Assembly (NCBI RefSeq): GCF_017377505.1
Contig: NZ_JAFREN010000030.1
Location: forward strand, 22,451 to 86,450
Length of the DNA: 64,000 bases
Reading direction: 5' to 3'
Source of the DNA: Enterococcus sp. DIV0212c
GTDB lineage: Bacteria > Bacillota > Bacilli > Lactobacillales > Enterococcaceae
Of the stretch, positions 19,801-28,873 are shown one piece after another; the first letter of the stretch is position 1; the number at the start of each line of letters is the position of its first letter. The position numbers and the translations under genes were made by a program. Under the pieces are notes generated by a model. That model saw only the letters and a program-made list of their open reading frames with translations. It made no database searches and was not told the DNA's origin.

Positions 19801-19920
19801 TTAAAGCTGAACGAGCTCGTTCAGTCTCGACTGGAAAATAGGGAAATCAGATTGAGGTGCTTTTTACCTCATTCGGATTTTATCTTTTTCCCGAGAGACT
19901 AGCTCGTGAAGCTGAATAAT
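19801..19920 (+). repeat. Hairpin repeat, long form, copy 3
   Basis: About 120 bases in plus orientation, AAAGCTGAACGAGCTCGTTC to GAAGCTGAATAAT. It ends a few bases from the nfo ribosome binding site, so it is in the nfo leader. Confidence 0.85.
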
Positions 19921-19930
19921 ATAATAGCCC

Positions 19931-20017
19931 TGTTTAGCTTTTTTCCACTCATATCAATCCTGCTTAAGAATTGATATGGCCATAGCAAAACATAGTGTTA
20001 ACCCAAACAGCTAAACA
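19931..20017. other. Structured intergenic element upstream of nfo
   Basis: Outer arms TGTTTAGCT (19931-19939) and AGCTAAACA (20009-20017) enclose a perfect 9-base inner hairpin CATATCAAT/ATTGATATG (19950-19978). Nested complementarity suggests a folded RNA or a small mobile repeat. No family recognised. The remaining bases to 20125 show nothing clear. Confidence 0.4.
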
Positions 20018-20125
20018 ATTCAAAAAATGAATAATTGTAAACATAATAGGATTTTCCATCCTTTAAAAGAGTACGTGAAAGAACTGGAAAAAACAATCTT
20101 TTTGCCTCTTTGTTCTAACAAAATT

Positions 20126-20578
20126 TTACTTCTTATTTCTGTTATGAAAATGCGAATAACTATCGATCCATTCTTTCATCGAAATTTTACCAACTAGTTC
20201 TCCAATCAACTCATAAGGAATATTTTTGGGATTACTAAATCGTATACAGCTTTTGCCCATATTCAACTTGGTCGGAACAACTTTTTGATATTCATCCTGA
20301 AACCACAATAAGAGATCTTTGTTCCCCATAATTCCCATATGATACAAGGATAAATGCTTTTTTTGAGCACCTAAGCTGATAAACGGTAATGGTTCATCTT
20401 TTCTATCTAAGTACCCATCTGGAAAAACATTTAAAGGAACAACATAAGTCGGCATCCCATATTGCAAACGTAAAACAAAACCTTCAGGTATGTTTTCAGC
20501 AATGATCTTCGCTAATTTTTGATACGATTCTTGCCATTTTTCATCAATATTTTCTACGTATTCTTGTACTTCATCCAC
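20126..20578 (-). CDS. DUF1801 (YdhG-like) protein
   Basis: 150 residues of the DUF1801 fold. Typical features are an N-terminal helix (YVENIDEKWQESYQKLAKIIAENIPEG), RLQYGMPTYVVP, and KKHLSLYHMG followed by MGKSCIRFSNPKNIPYELIGELVGKI. The family is related to the YdhG/frataxin-like group and has no firm function. It overlaps the upstream YdeI-like gene by 8 bases, so the two are co-translated and probably work together. Confidence 0.85.
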   Translation of the reverse strand: MDEVQEYVENIDEKWQESYQKLAKIIAENIPEGFVLRLQYGMPTYVVPLNVFPDGYLDRKDEPLPFISLGAQKKHLSLYHMGIMGNKDLLLWFQDEYQKVVPTKLNMGKSCIRFSNPKNIPYELIGELVGKISMKEWIDSYSHFHNRNKK

Positions 20579-21263
20579 GCAAAGTTCCTCCTCCGTTTGC
20601 TAAAGATTGACGATAGAGTTCTTTAGATTTAAATCCTTTTTGTAAAATATCGATCATTTCATTTTTTCTTTTTGCTTGTGTTGTTTCTTGTTTAGCACTA
20701 TAAATATACCGTGCCCAATCTTTTTTATAGCCAGGTGTGAGTTGATCAAACATAGCTTTCGCTTCTTTGTGATTCTCAATAAACGATTCTACAGCTGGTA
20801 TAAATTGAACGTAATCATCGACACGAGCACTGCTTACATTAGTTGATTTTATTGTTCGTTCAACATTTTTCATACCAGTTACTGTAAAGGTCTCATCTAG
20901 ACTAACCATCCGATTGAATTTCAACGTGCTACTTCCTATATAACCATCACTATCATCTACTTGAAGCGCTGGAAAAATTTCATCTCGATGAACAAATGTT
21001 GAATACACCTTGTTGCCTTTTTTAGGATAAGCTACAAAAAGCACACCATTTTTATGAAGCAGCTGCTTTTCGATTACTTCTATTACAATTTTTTTAAATT
21101 CTTCCATCGCCATGACAAATACAAAAATCATATCCGTAGGCTCCGCTGGAAGTTGGCTCTGATCCTCTTTTAGCTCAGGTAAATACTCTTTACTTGGTCG
21201 ATTAACAATTACTTTATTTGAATAAGTCATTAATTTTAACTTTTCAACAATCGATTTCCCCAT
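20571..21263 (-). CDS. YdeI/OmpD-associated-like protein
   Basis: 230 residues. The C-terminal part (PAVESFIENHKEAKAMFDQLTPGYKKDWARYIYSAK, then KRKNEMIDIL) is the signature of the YdeI/OmdA family (bacteriocin-protection-like domain). The N-terminal part (residues 1-130) resembles DUF3052-type small domains and is less clear. Function unknown. First gene of a two-gene unit with the DUF1801 gene. Confidence 0.75.
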   Translation of the reverse strand: MGKSIVEKLKLMTYSNKVIVNRPSKEYLPELKEDQSQLPAEPTDMIFVFVMAMEEFKKIVIEVIEKQLLHKNGVLFVAYPKKGNKVYSTFVHRDEIFPALQVDDSDGYIGSSTLKFNRMVSLDETFTVTGMKNVERTIKSTNVSSARVDDYVQFIPAVESFIENHKEAKAMFDQLTPGYKKDWARYIYSAKQETTQAKRKNEMIDILQKGFKSKELYRQSLANGGGTLRG

Positions 21264-21423
21264 TTTTCCCAGCCTTTCCGTCTATTTTACAATCTACTGG
21301 TAGTGTACCATAAAATGATAGCGCTATTCACTTGCTAGCTTCTTTAAAAATCATATGAAATCCGCAGTTCCTCTCACCATGGTATACTAAAAAGAAAATC
21401 CACTAAGAAAGTAGGCAGCCATC

Positions 21424-21762
21424 ATGACACTTATTGAAGACTATATTTTAGAATGCCCGAAAGATCGCCAAGAAAAACTACAACAACTATACACCATAAT
21501 CAAACAACTCGTTCCCCAAGCAACAGAAAAAATGACCTATGGAATGCCCACCTTCTATTTAAATGGTAATTTAGTCCATTTTGCTAATATGAAAAATCAT
21601 ATTGGCTTTTATCCTGCACCGGCTGCTATTAAAGCATTTGAAAATGAACTGACGCCTTTCAAAACAAGTAAAGGTGCTATTCAATTTCCAGTGGATGGTG
21701 AATTACCAACAGATTTAATAAAAAAAATCGTAGCTTTTCGAGTGAATGAACATACGAAATAA
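21424..21762 (+). CDS. DUF1801 (YdhG-like) protein, short form
   Basis: 112 residues. It has the family pattern YILECPKDRQEKLQQLYTIIKQLVPQATEKMTYGMPTFYLNG, then HIGFYPAPAAIKAFE and GAIQFPVDGELPTDLIKKIV. Divergent from the YdeI-like gene and distantly paralogous to the DUF1801 protein at 20126. The ribosome binding site is modest. Function unknown. Confidence 0.88.
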   Translation: MTLIEDYILECPKDRQEKLQQLYTIIKQLVPQATEKMTYGMPTFYLNGNLVHFANMKNHIGFYPAPAAIKAFENELTPFKTSKGAIQFPVDGELPTDLIKKIVAFRVNEHTK

Positions 21763-21934
21763 TAAAGACTAAGAATAAATGCGTTGACTTCATTTGAATT
21801 TTTTTAGAAGCTTTTAGATAAGTACGTTTTTTCACTGCATAACGTATAATTGAAAATTTTATCTGTTAGTCACAGATTTTCTGCTTATTTATCTTAAGTT
21901 TTCTCGATTAAATAGTTGTAAATAGCTGAACAAC

Positions 21935-21963
21935 TGTTCATAGTAGTTTTTTTTTGCTATAAT
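21935..21963 (+). promoter_or_regulatory. Possible pbpF promoter
   Basis: Perfect -10 TATAAT (21958-21963) with TGTTCA 17 bases upstream. The leader would be about 30 bases. Confidence 0.45.
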
Positions 21964-21998
21964 ATCACGGAATGTATCATTATATTGAGGTGAAGCTT

Positions 21999-24431
21999 TT
22001 GGACAATCAGAATAACTCCCGTAAAACGGAACAACATTCTAAAAAAGTACCAGAAAAGAAGAAGATTTTTTTAACTATAAATGTAGTGATTCGTGTAATA
22101 CAATCATTATTTGTCTTTGCAGTTGTTATCCTACTTTTAGGTGGCGCTTTAGGCCTTGGAATCGGTATGGGGTATTTTGCTTTTCTAGTTGAAGATACGC
22201 AACCACCAACAAAAGAAGAACTCCAAACAGAAATCAGTGATATCACTGAAGTTTCCCAGATGACTTACGCAGATGGTACGAATATTGCTAAGATCAAATC
22301 TGACCTTATTCGAACAAGAGTAGACTCAGAACATATTTCTCCATTGCTCAAAAAAGCAATTATTTCTACCGAGGATGAATACTTCGAAGAACACAAAGGT
22401 GTTGTTCCTAAAGCAGTCATTCGTGCCCTTGTTTCCGATGCAACAGGTATGGGTGGTTCATCTGGAGGATCTACACTAACACAACAATTAGTGAAACAAC
22501 AAATCTTGACAGATGAAACAACCTTCAAACGAAAAGCGAATGAGATTTTGTTAGCCTATCGTATTGAGAAATATTTCTCAAAAGATGAGATTGTAACTAC
22601 TTATCTAAATGTTTCGCCATTTGGACGTAATAACAAAGGTGAAAATATTGCAGGGGTCGAAGAAGCAGCTAAAGGATTATTTGGCAAAAGTGCTAATGAC
22701 TTAACACTACCACAAGCAGCCTTTATTGCAGGTTTGCCGCAAAGTCCAATCATCTATACGCCATATAGCAATACGGGTGCCTTAAAAGCAGACGAAAACA
22801 TGGCCTATGGAATGAAACGAAAAGATTTTGTTTTATTCAGTATGTATCGTGAAAAAGCCATTACTAAAGAAGAATATGAAGCAGCCAAAAATTATGATTT
22901 GAAACAAGATTTCCAACCGCAACAAGAATCCAATCAAAACACCGAAAGCTATCTTTACAATGCTGTATTAGAGCAAGCAACCAATGTAGTGATGGATATC
23001 AATATAGAAAAAGCGGGTGTCAAAAAAGAAACGCTTGATGATTTAGGACTTTCTCAATACAAAGATCAAGCACGAAAAGAAATTCAAAATCGCGGTTATA
23101 CAATCCAATCAACAATTGATCAAACGGTTTATGATACCATGCAAAATGCTGTAGCAAACTTCGGCTACATGCTAGACGATGGGTATGGTGCCGGATTTGT
23201 TGAGACCGGAAATGTTTTGATGGATAATAAAACTGGTAAAATCATCGGTTTTGTAGCGGGGCGTGACTTTAATGTTAGCCAGAGTAATCATGCACTAGAT
23301 ACAGTTCGACAAGTTGGTTCTACGATTAAACCGATTTCTGTCTATGGACCGGCTATCGATCAAGGTTTGATTGGTTCAGAAAGTCGCTTAGCCAATTATC
23401 CTACCACCTACAGTAGTAGCGGCAAGCCGCTAGAGAATGCAACAAATTCTGGAACAAATACATTTGACACCGTCCGTCATTCATTAGAATGGTCGTATAA
23501 TATTCCAGTTTACCATCTAAATGAAGCCATGAAAGCACAAATGGGCGATGATAATTTCTCTTACAATAACTATCTAAGTAAAATGAATTATCCTGCTAGC
23601 GATGCTTGGGCTTATCAATCCGCTCCTTTGGGGTCTGTTGAAACCACCGTTCTAACACAAACAAATGGGTTTCAAGCACTTGCTAATAAAGGCCAATATC
23701 AAAAAGGCTATATGATCGATAAAATCACAGATAATAGTGGAAAAGTTATTTATGAACATAAAGATGCACCCGTTCGAGTCTATTCTGAAGCGACCGCTTC
23801 GATCATGAATGACATGATGCGTTCTGTCTTAGATTCAAAAATAACGACGCCTTTCAAAAATATGGTCAATGGGCTTAATCCTGCTTTTGGAAATGTTGAC
23901 TGGATCGGTAAAACAGGAACAACCGATTTGTACAAAGACGCTTGGTTAGTTGTTTCGACACCGACGATTACCTTAGGTTCATGGACAGGCTATGATAATC
24001 CAACAGCTATGAGTCCAAATAGTGGGGATCAAAATAGTGCCTACTTAGCAAATCTAGCAAATGCAGTCTATTCAGTCAGACCTGATTTATTCGGCACTGG
24101 TGAAAAATTCACTCTTTCAAAAGACGTAATCAAGTCAACTGTTTCAAGCTTTACAGGAGAAAAACCAGGTACTTTCACCTACAACGGCGGAACTTATACA
24201 GCACCTGGACCAAATGTCGAATCTTTCTATGCGAAAGACGGCGCTCCGAAAAGCCAATATAAATTTGGATATGGCGGATCAGATGCAAACTATAGCGCCT
24301 ATTGGGGACGCTATGCAACAACGCCTTCCTCTTCAAATGCAGGTTCGACAACGACACCTTCTTCTGAGAAAAAAGAGGATACGAAAAAAGAAAATACAAC
24401 CCCTTCTTCAAGCGAAAAAAATAATAACTAA
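21999..24431 (+). CDS. pbpF: Class A penicillin-binding protein (PBP1B type)
   Basis: 810 residues; bifunctional peptidoglycan synthase at the cell membrane. A cytoplasmic tail and one membrane helix (about 40-65) are followed by the glycosyltransferase domain (STEDEYFEEHKG with catalytic Glu, GGSTLTQQLVKQ, RKANEILLAYRIEKYFSKDEI) and a transpeptidase domain with the SxxK nucleophile in VGSTIKP, SYN in the second motif (WSYN), and KTGTT. A low-complexity Ser/Thr/Lys tail ends it. Start is TTG at 21999, 7 bases after GAGGTG; the in-frame ATG at 21972 lies before the ribosome binding site. Its position next to ccpA matches E. faecalis as I recall. Confidence 0.93.
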   Translation: MDNQNNSRKTEQHSKKVPEKKKIFLTINVVIRVIQSLFVFAVVILLLGGALGLGIGMGYFAFLVEDTQPPTKEELQTEISDITEVSQMTYADGTNIAKIKSDLIRTRVDSEHISPLLKKAIISTEDEYFEEHKGVVPKAVIRALVSDATGMGGSSGGSTLTQQLVKQQILTDETTFKRKANEILLAYRIEKYFSKDEIVTTYLNVSPFGRNNKGENIAGVEEAAKGLFGKSANDLTLPQAAFIAGLPQSPIIYTPYSNTGALKADENMAYGMKRKDFVLFSMYREKAITKEEYEAAKNYDLKQDFQPQQESNQNTESYLYNAVLEQATNVVMDINIEKAGVKKETLDDLGLSQYKDQARKEIQNRGYTIQSTIDQTVYDTMQNAVANFGYMLDDGYGAGFVETGNVLMDNKTGKIIGFVAGRDFNVSQSNHALDTVRQVGSTIKPISVYGPAIDQGLIGSESRLANYPTTYSSSGKPLENATNSGTNTFDTVRHSLEWSYNIPVYHLNEAMKAQMGDDNFSYNNYLSKMNYPASDAWAYQSAPLGSVETTVLTQTNGFQALANKGQYQKGYMIDKITDNSGKVIYEHKDAPVRVYSEATASIMNDMMRSVLDSKITTPFKNMVNGLNPAFGNVDWIGKTGTTDLYKDAWLVVSTPTITLGSWTGYDNPTAMSPNSGDQNSAYLANLANAVYSVRPDLFGTGEKFTLSKDVIKSTVSSFTGEKPGTFTYNGGTYTAPGPNVESFYAKDGAPKSQYKFGYGGSDANYSAYWGRYATTPSSSNAGSTTTPSSEKKEDTKKENTTPSSSEKNNN

Positions 24432-24435
24432 TCTC

Positions 24436-24478
24436 TAGAGGCTCAAACAAAACGGCAATATGTTTTGTTTGAGCCTCT
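24436..24478. terminator. Bidirectional terminator between pbpF and the acetyltransferase
   Basis: GAGGCTCAAACAAAAC pairs perfectly with GTTTTGTTTGAGCCTC around an 8-base loop. It serves two converging genes. Confidence 0.85.
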
Positions 24479-24484
24479 TCTAAT

Positions 24485-25114
24485 TTAATGTGTATTATTT
24501 AAGCGATATACTTCTTCTAGATCTTCTTCTAAAAAAGGCTGATCTTTGTAATAAAATTCATGATCTTTTTCATTGATTTCACGGATTACTTTGCAAGGAT
24601 TTCCAACTGCAACCGAATTTTTTGGAATATCCTTTGTCACAACGCTACCAGCGCCAACAACACTATTTTCACCGATCGTTACACCAGGACAAACTGTCGT
24701 ATTTGCTCCAATCCAACAATTATCCTCGATTGTTACCGGATTGCCATACATCAAACGCCGATAATCAGGATGAATTGGATGCCCTACCGTTGCGATTGTC
24801 ACGCCCGGACCAAAAGCAACTTTATTTCCGATCTTAATCGTCGCATCATCAATAAAAGTGCAGCCCATATTTAAGTAACATTCTTCACCAAGCTCAATAT
24901 TACTGCCATAACAAAAATAAAAAGGCGGTTCGATCCACGCATTTATTTTTGTTCCAAAAATTTCATCTAAAAGCTGAAATTTTCTTTCTACTTCGTCAGA
25001 TGACGTTTGATTAAAAGCCATCATTCTCCTTTTTGCCTGTAATCGCTCCTCAGGCAATCCTTCACAATCATCTAAAAATAATTTACCAGTCATGATTCTT
25101 TCTCGCATATTCAT
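24485..25114 (-). CDS. Sugar O-acetyltransferase, maltose/galactoside acetyltransferase family
   Basis: 209 residues. An N-terminal Mac domain (MRERIMTGKLFLDDCEGLPEERLQAK) precedes a left-handed beta-helix of hexapeptide repeats, with the catalytic-type His in TVGHPIHPDYR and the segment NCWIGANTTVCPGVTIGENSVVGAGSVVTKDIP. It transfers acetyl from acetyl-CoA to a sugar, probably maltose-like; the substrate is inferred. ATG 25114 follows AAAGGAG by 8 bases. Confidence 0.9.
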   Translation of the reverse strand: MNMRERIMTGKLFLDDCEGLPEERLQAKRRMMAFNQTSSDEVERKFQLLDEIFGTKINAWIEPPFYFCYGSNIELGEECYLNMGCTFIDDATIKIGNKVAFGPGVTIATVGHPIHPDYRRLMYGNPVTIEDNCWIGANTTVCPGVTIGENSVVGAGSVVTKDIPKNSVAVGNPCKVIREINEKDHEFYYKDQPFLEEDLEEVYRLNNTH

Positions 25115-25169
25115 TGAAATTACTCCTTTTAGTAACTATAGTGAGAACCGATTTTTTTTTCAATAAAAA

Positions 25170-25228
25170 ACACTCCCTAATGTAAGTATACTAGCTTTGA
25201 ACTCTAGTTTCTACTTTATAGGGAGTGT
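25170..25228 (-). terminator. ccpA terminator
   Basis: ACACTCCCTA pairs with TAGGGAGTGT around a long loop that has its own partial pairing (ACTAGAGTTC/GCTAGT area). T6 follows on the minus strand. Confidence 0.75.
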
Positions 25229-25259
25229 AGCTGATAAGAATACTTACAGCTAGGCTATG

Positions 25260-26261
25260 TTATTTAGTTGAACCTTTTTGATCCATACCATATGGTAAGA
25301 TAACTGTTTTATCTTCAATTTCTTCTTTGTTCATTAATTTTGTCAATAAACGCATTGAAACTGCACCAATGTCATACAAAGGCTGTGTTACGCTTGAAAG
25401 ACGAGGACGAGAAACTTCTGTCAGCAATGAGTTATTACTTGTAATGATCTCGAATTCTTCTGGTACTTTCACACCAGCATCAATCATTCCATCTAACAAA
25501 CCAATTGCTAGTTCATCATCAGTCACATATGCAGCTGTCGCACCGCTGTTACGAATACGTTCAGCTAATGAAATACCTGCTTTAAATTTATACTCAGACT
25601 CAAAAATCAAGCCCTCATTATAAGATAAACCATTATCAGCTAGCGCTTCTTTGTAACCTTTAATACGATTTTGACCATTGATAGGATCGATCAATGCACC
25701 ACTGACAAAAGCAATTTTTTTATTGCCATTTTTAGCTAATAAATTCGTTGCATCTTTCGTTGCTTCTGTATAATCAATGTTTACACTGCCTACTTGTTCA
25801 TCAGGATCGATCGAACCAGCTAAAACAACAGGTGTTTTAGAGCGAGAAAATTCCCCACGGATCTCATCAGTGATATGATGGCCCATGAAGATGATTCCAT
25901 CTACTTGTTTTGCCAAAAGATTATTTAATACATTGACTTCTTTTTGATCATTGCTGTCAGAATTCGCTAAAATAATATTGTATTTATACATTGTTGCAAC
26001 ATCATCGATACCTCGCGCTAACGAAGCAAAAAAGACGTTACTGACATCAGGGATAATAACTCCTACAGTCGTTGTTTTTTTACTTGCTAAGCCACGGGCT
26101 ACAGCATTGGGACGATAATCTAAGCGGTCAATTACTTCTAACACTTTTTTTCGTGTAGCAGGCTTCACATTCGGATTGCCATTGACTACACGAGATACAG
26201 TCGCCATGGATACATTTGCTTCACGAGCAACATCATAAATAGTAATTGTTTGTTTTTCCAT
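25260..26261 (-). CDS. ccpA: Catabolite control protein A
   Basis: 333-residue LacI-family regulator that, with HPr phosphorylated on Ser46, binds cre sites and directs carbon catabolite control. The HTH is at residues 6-25 (TIYDVAREANVSMATVSRVV) followed by the hinge helix NAVARGLASKKT, and a periplasmic-binding-protein-like effector domain fills the rest. HprK, which makes the co-effector, is encoded at 32171 in this window. ATG follows AGGAG. Divergent from pepQ, as in many Firmicutes. Confidence 0.96.
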   Translation of the reverse strand: MEKQTITIYDVAREANVSMATVSRVVNGNPNVKPATRKKVLEVIDRLDYRPNAVARGLASKKTTTVGVIIPDVSNVFFASLARGIDDVATMYKYNIILANSDSNDQKEVNVLNNLLAKQVDGIIFMGHHITDEIRGEFSRSKTPVVLAGSIDPDEQVGSVNIDYTEATKDATNLLAKNGNKKIAFVSGALIDPINGQNRIKGYKEALADNGLSYNEGLIFESEYKFKAGISLAERIRNSGATAAYVTDDELAIGLLDGMIDAGVKVPEEFEIITSNNSLLTEVSRPRLSSVTQPLYDIGAVSMRLLTKLMNKEEIEDKTVILPYGMDQKGSTK

Positions 26262-26395
26262 GTTAATTCTCCTAAATATTTATATTTGTTTTCATTTTCT
26301 GAAAACGCTGTTTACATTTCTCACTAAGAATAGCAGAGTTTTTTTACTTTTGCAACCGTTTTATCCCATTTTCATGAAAATTTACTCCACATTTC

Positions 26396-26427
26396 AAAAA
26401 GCGCTTTTGCTCATTTCATGGTATGAT
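26396..26427 (+). promoter_or_regulatory. cre-like palindrome and extended -10 before pepQ
   Basis: AAAGCGCTTT (26398-26407) is the centre of the symmetric cre sequence TGAAAGCGCTTTCA, though the outer bases differ. TGGTATGAT just after it is an extended -10. The site is shared by the divergent ccpA region, so autoregulation is possible. Confidence 0.4.
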
Positions 26428-26473
26428 AAAGATAAGTTTTTTAGCGTATAGCTTTAAAGAAAGAAGGATATCT

Positions 26474-27574
26474 ATGAATCAAGAAAAAATGAATGATCTA
26501 AAAAAATGGATGGCCAGCGAAAATATCGATCTGACTTATATTAGCGATCCTGGACATATTGCTTATTTTTCCGGCTATAAAAGCGATCCTCATGAACGAG
26601 TGTTGGCTTTATTTATCTCATTAAATCAGGACCCTTTTTTATTTACTCCAGCTTTGGAAGTTGAAGATGCTGAAAAAAGTTCATGGGCCTACCCAGTTTA
26701 CGGCTATCTTGATAGCGAAAATCCTTGGGAAAAAATTGCTCAATTAATCAAAAAAAATGGTAACCCAAGTAAAATTGCTACTGAAAAAGAAGCCTTGACT
26801 GTTGCCCGCTTTGATATGTTAAATAATTATTTCCCAACAACTGATTTTTCAGCTAGTGTTACTCCTGTTATTGAAAAATTACAACTATTAAAAACACCAT
26901 CTGAAGTATCTAAGCTGATGGAAGCTGGCAATTGGGCCGATGTTGCTTTAGAGATTGGTTTTAAAGCTATTAAAGAAGGCGCTAAAGAGCAAGAAATTCT
27001 AGCTGAAATCGAATATCAACTAAAACGTCAAGGCATACGTTCAATGAGCTTTGATACCTTAGTCCTAACTGGAAAAAATGCTGCTAGTCCTCACGGAAAT
27101 CCTGGAAATACAGCAGTTGCTAAACAAGATTTAGTGCTATTTGATTTAGGTGTTGTTTATAACGGGTACTGTAGTGATGTTACACGAACTGTTGCATTCA
27201 AAGAACCAACAGATTTCCAAAAAGAAATCTATTCTATCGTTTTAGAAGCACAATTAAAAGCAATGGATGCAGTAAAACCTGGTGTTACTGCTGGAGAATT
27301 AGATGAAGTTGCTCGCGGCGTTATTAGCGACCATGGCTATGGTGAGTATTTCAATCACCGTCTTGGGCACGGTATCGGAACAACGGTTCATGAATATCCA
27401 TCTTTGGTAACAGGAAATGATCTAGTTATTGAAGAAGGTATGTGTTTTTCAATTGAACCAGGAATTTATATTCCTGAAAAAGTTGGCGTACGTATCGAAG
27501 ATTGTTTACATGTGACAAAAACAGGCTGTGAAGCTTTTACAAAAACACCAAAAGAATTAATCATTATCGACTGA
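26474..27574 (+). CDS. pepQ: Xaa-Pro dipeptidase/aminopeptidase (M24 family)
   Basis: 366 residues. The N-terminal creatinase-like domain is followed by a pita-bread M24 domain with the metal ligands Asp (DLGVVYNGYCSDVTRT, two Asp), His (LGHGIG), Glu (SIEPGIY) and Glu (VRIED). It cuts peptide bonds next to proline in the cytoplasm. ATG 26474 follows AAGAAGGA; longer readings start before the ribosome binding site. Next to ccpA, as is common in lactic acid bacteria. Confidence 0.94.
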   Translation: MNQEKMNDLKKWMASENIDLTYISDPGHIAYFSGYKSDPHERVLALFISLNQDPFLFTPALEVEDAEKSSWAYPVYGYLDSENPWEKIAQLIKKNGNPSKIATEKEALTVARFDMLNNYFPTTDFSASVTPVIEKLQLLKTPSEVSKLMEAGNWADVALEIGFKAIKEGAKEQEILAEIEYQLKRQGIRSMSFDTLVLTGKNAASPHGNPGNTAVAKQDLVLFDLGVVYNGYCSDVTRTVAFKEPTDFQKEIYSIVLEAQLKAMDAVKPGVTAGELDEVARGVISDHGYGEYFNHRLGHGIGTTVHEYPSLVTGNDLVIEEGMCFSIEPGIYIPEKVGVRIEDCLHVTKTGCEAFTKTPKELIIID

Positions 27575-27581
27575 TTACTAT

Positions 27582-27630
27582 AAAAAAACAAAGCCCGCAT
27601 TCTTTTTTAGAATGTTGGCTTTGTTTTTTT
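27582..27630. terminator. Bidirectional terminator after pepQ
   Basis: AAAACAAAGCC...ATTC pairs with AGAAT...GGCTTTGTTTT, with T7 on the plus strand. It separates converging genes. Confidence 0.85.
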
Positions 27631-27633
27631 ACT

Positions 27634-28224
27634 CTATTTACCTTTAACATCTTCAACTGTTTCTTTAACAGCTTTCTTTGTATCATGCTTTGCTTCTTCT
27701 GCTTTTTCAGGTACATCTTTCGTTGCTTCTTTTGCTTCAGCAACACCTTCTGAAACTGTTTCTTTTGCTTTTTTTGCAGATTCTTTAACATCTATAAAGA
27801 TATCATCAGATGCGTCTTCAGCAATATCGCCTAATTCATCTACTTGATCATTTACGTCTTGTGCAGTCTTTTTAAAACGATCAGATAAATCTCCCGTTTG
27901 TTTTTTAAATGATTCTAATACTGTATCAGATACGCCTTGAGCCTTATCTAAAGAATCTTTCGTTTTATCTTTTACATTACCAGCTAAATCACCAGCCTGC
28001 TCGCCTAGTACATTCGCTTTATCTTTAGCGATTGATGATAACTCAGAACCCTTTTGTACTGCGTAATCTGTGTAATCTGTTGCTTTATCTTTAAAATCGT
28101 CTGCTTGATTTGCTAAATCTTCGCGTAATTCTTTACCCGATTTTGGTGCTAATAAAAGCGCCGCTACCGCTGCTGCCGTTCCACCAATGATTGCTCCTAA
28201 GAAAAATCCACCTTTTTTCGCCAT
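27634..28224 (-). CDS. YtxH domain general-stress-type protein
   Basis: 196 residues. An N-terminal glycine/alanine-rich membrane helix (FLGAIIGGTAAAVAALLLAPKSGKELR) is the YtxH signature. A long Lys/Asp/Ala/Glu-rich helical region of LEA-like composition follows (KDKATDYTDYAVQKG and similar heptads). Likely membrane-anchored stress protein; exact role unknown. Follows a DUF948 gene by 24 bases, the usual pair. Confidence 0.88.
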   Translation of the reverse strand: MAKKGGFFLGAIIGGTAAAVAALLLAPKSGKELREDLANQADDFKDKATDYTDYAVQKGSELSSIAKDKANVLGEQAGDLAGNVKDKTKDSLDKAQGVSDTVLESFKKQTGDLSDRFKKTAQDVNDQVDELGDIAEDASDDIFIDVKESAKKAKETVSEGVAEAKEATKDVPEKAEEAKHDTKKAVKETVEDVKGK

Positions 28225-28247
28225 GTTTATTCCTCCATTATCTATTT

Positions 28248-28688
28248 TTATTTGATTGTTTCGCTTGTTGATGATTTTTTAGGTCGAAATGCTCTAAACG
28301 CTGCTCCGCCGACCTTACTTACAACACCAGCTTTTGCTGTCGTTTTTCCTACAGCCCCAACTTTTCCAAGTAAGTTTCTGCTAGAATAATTTAACTCAGA
28401 AACACTTTCACTTAATTCTGCTACAGCTTCAAATAAAGGATCGATCGTCGCTACCTTCTTATTAACGTCATCTAACAATTCGTTACTTTTTACTAAAAGT
28501 CCCTCTACTTGTCTAGATAATATATCTACATCTTTCGTTACGACCTCAATCGTTTTATTTGCTTCATCAACCGTGGTAGTCACTTTATCTACCGTTTTGC
28601 TTATTTTCATCAATACTAAAACAATAAATACTACTAATACAGCAAACGCCACTGCAGCAATAATCGCTGCAACCTCTCCACCTGTCAT
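28248..28688 (-). CDS. DUF948 domain membrane protein
   Basis: 146 residues. One N-terminal membrane helix (EVAAIIAAVAFAVLVVFIVLVLMKI) followed by a coiled coil (TVDKVTTTVDEANKTIEVVTKDVDILSRQVE) and a basic tail. DUF948 proteins occur with YtxH proteins in Firmicutes; function unknown. First gene of the pair. Confidence 0.9.
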   Translation of the reverse strand: MTGGEVAAIIAAVAFAVLVVFIVLVLMKISKTVDKVTTTVDEANKTIEVVTKDVDILSRQVEGLLVKSNELLDDVNKKVATIDPLFEAVAELSESVSELNYSSRNLLGKVGAVGKTTAKAGVVSKVGGAAFRAFRPKKSSTSETIK

Positions 28689-28814
28689 CTTCTTGCTCCT
28701 TCCATCAATTATTCCATGCTCTTAGAATAACACCAACTGGTATTTTTCACAAATCATTCAATTAACTTTGTTATCTTAATTATAACAATTTATAAGCAAC
28801 GCCACTAGTTTTTA

Positions 28815-28850
28815 TAAAAAAAAGACAGAACAAATTTTGCTCTGTCTTCA
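28815..28850 (-). terminator. galU terminator
   Basis: AAGACAGAGCAAA pairs with TTTGTTCTGTCTT (one mismatch), followed by T7 on the minus strand, 24 bases past the galU stop. Confidence 0.85.
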
Positions 28851-28873
28851 AATGAAAAAATCTTATAGAATTT

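Noticed and set aside
26300..26330. TGAAAACGCTGTTTACA as a cre site upstream of ccpA
   Set aside because: The two halves are good but three bases too far apart for the 14-base cre consensus; kept only the 26396 site as a candidate.
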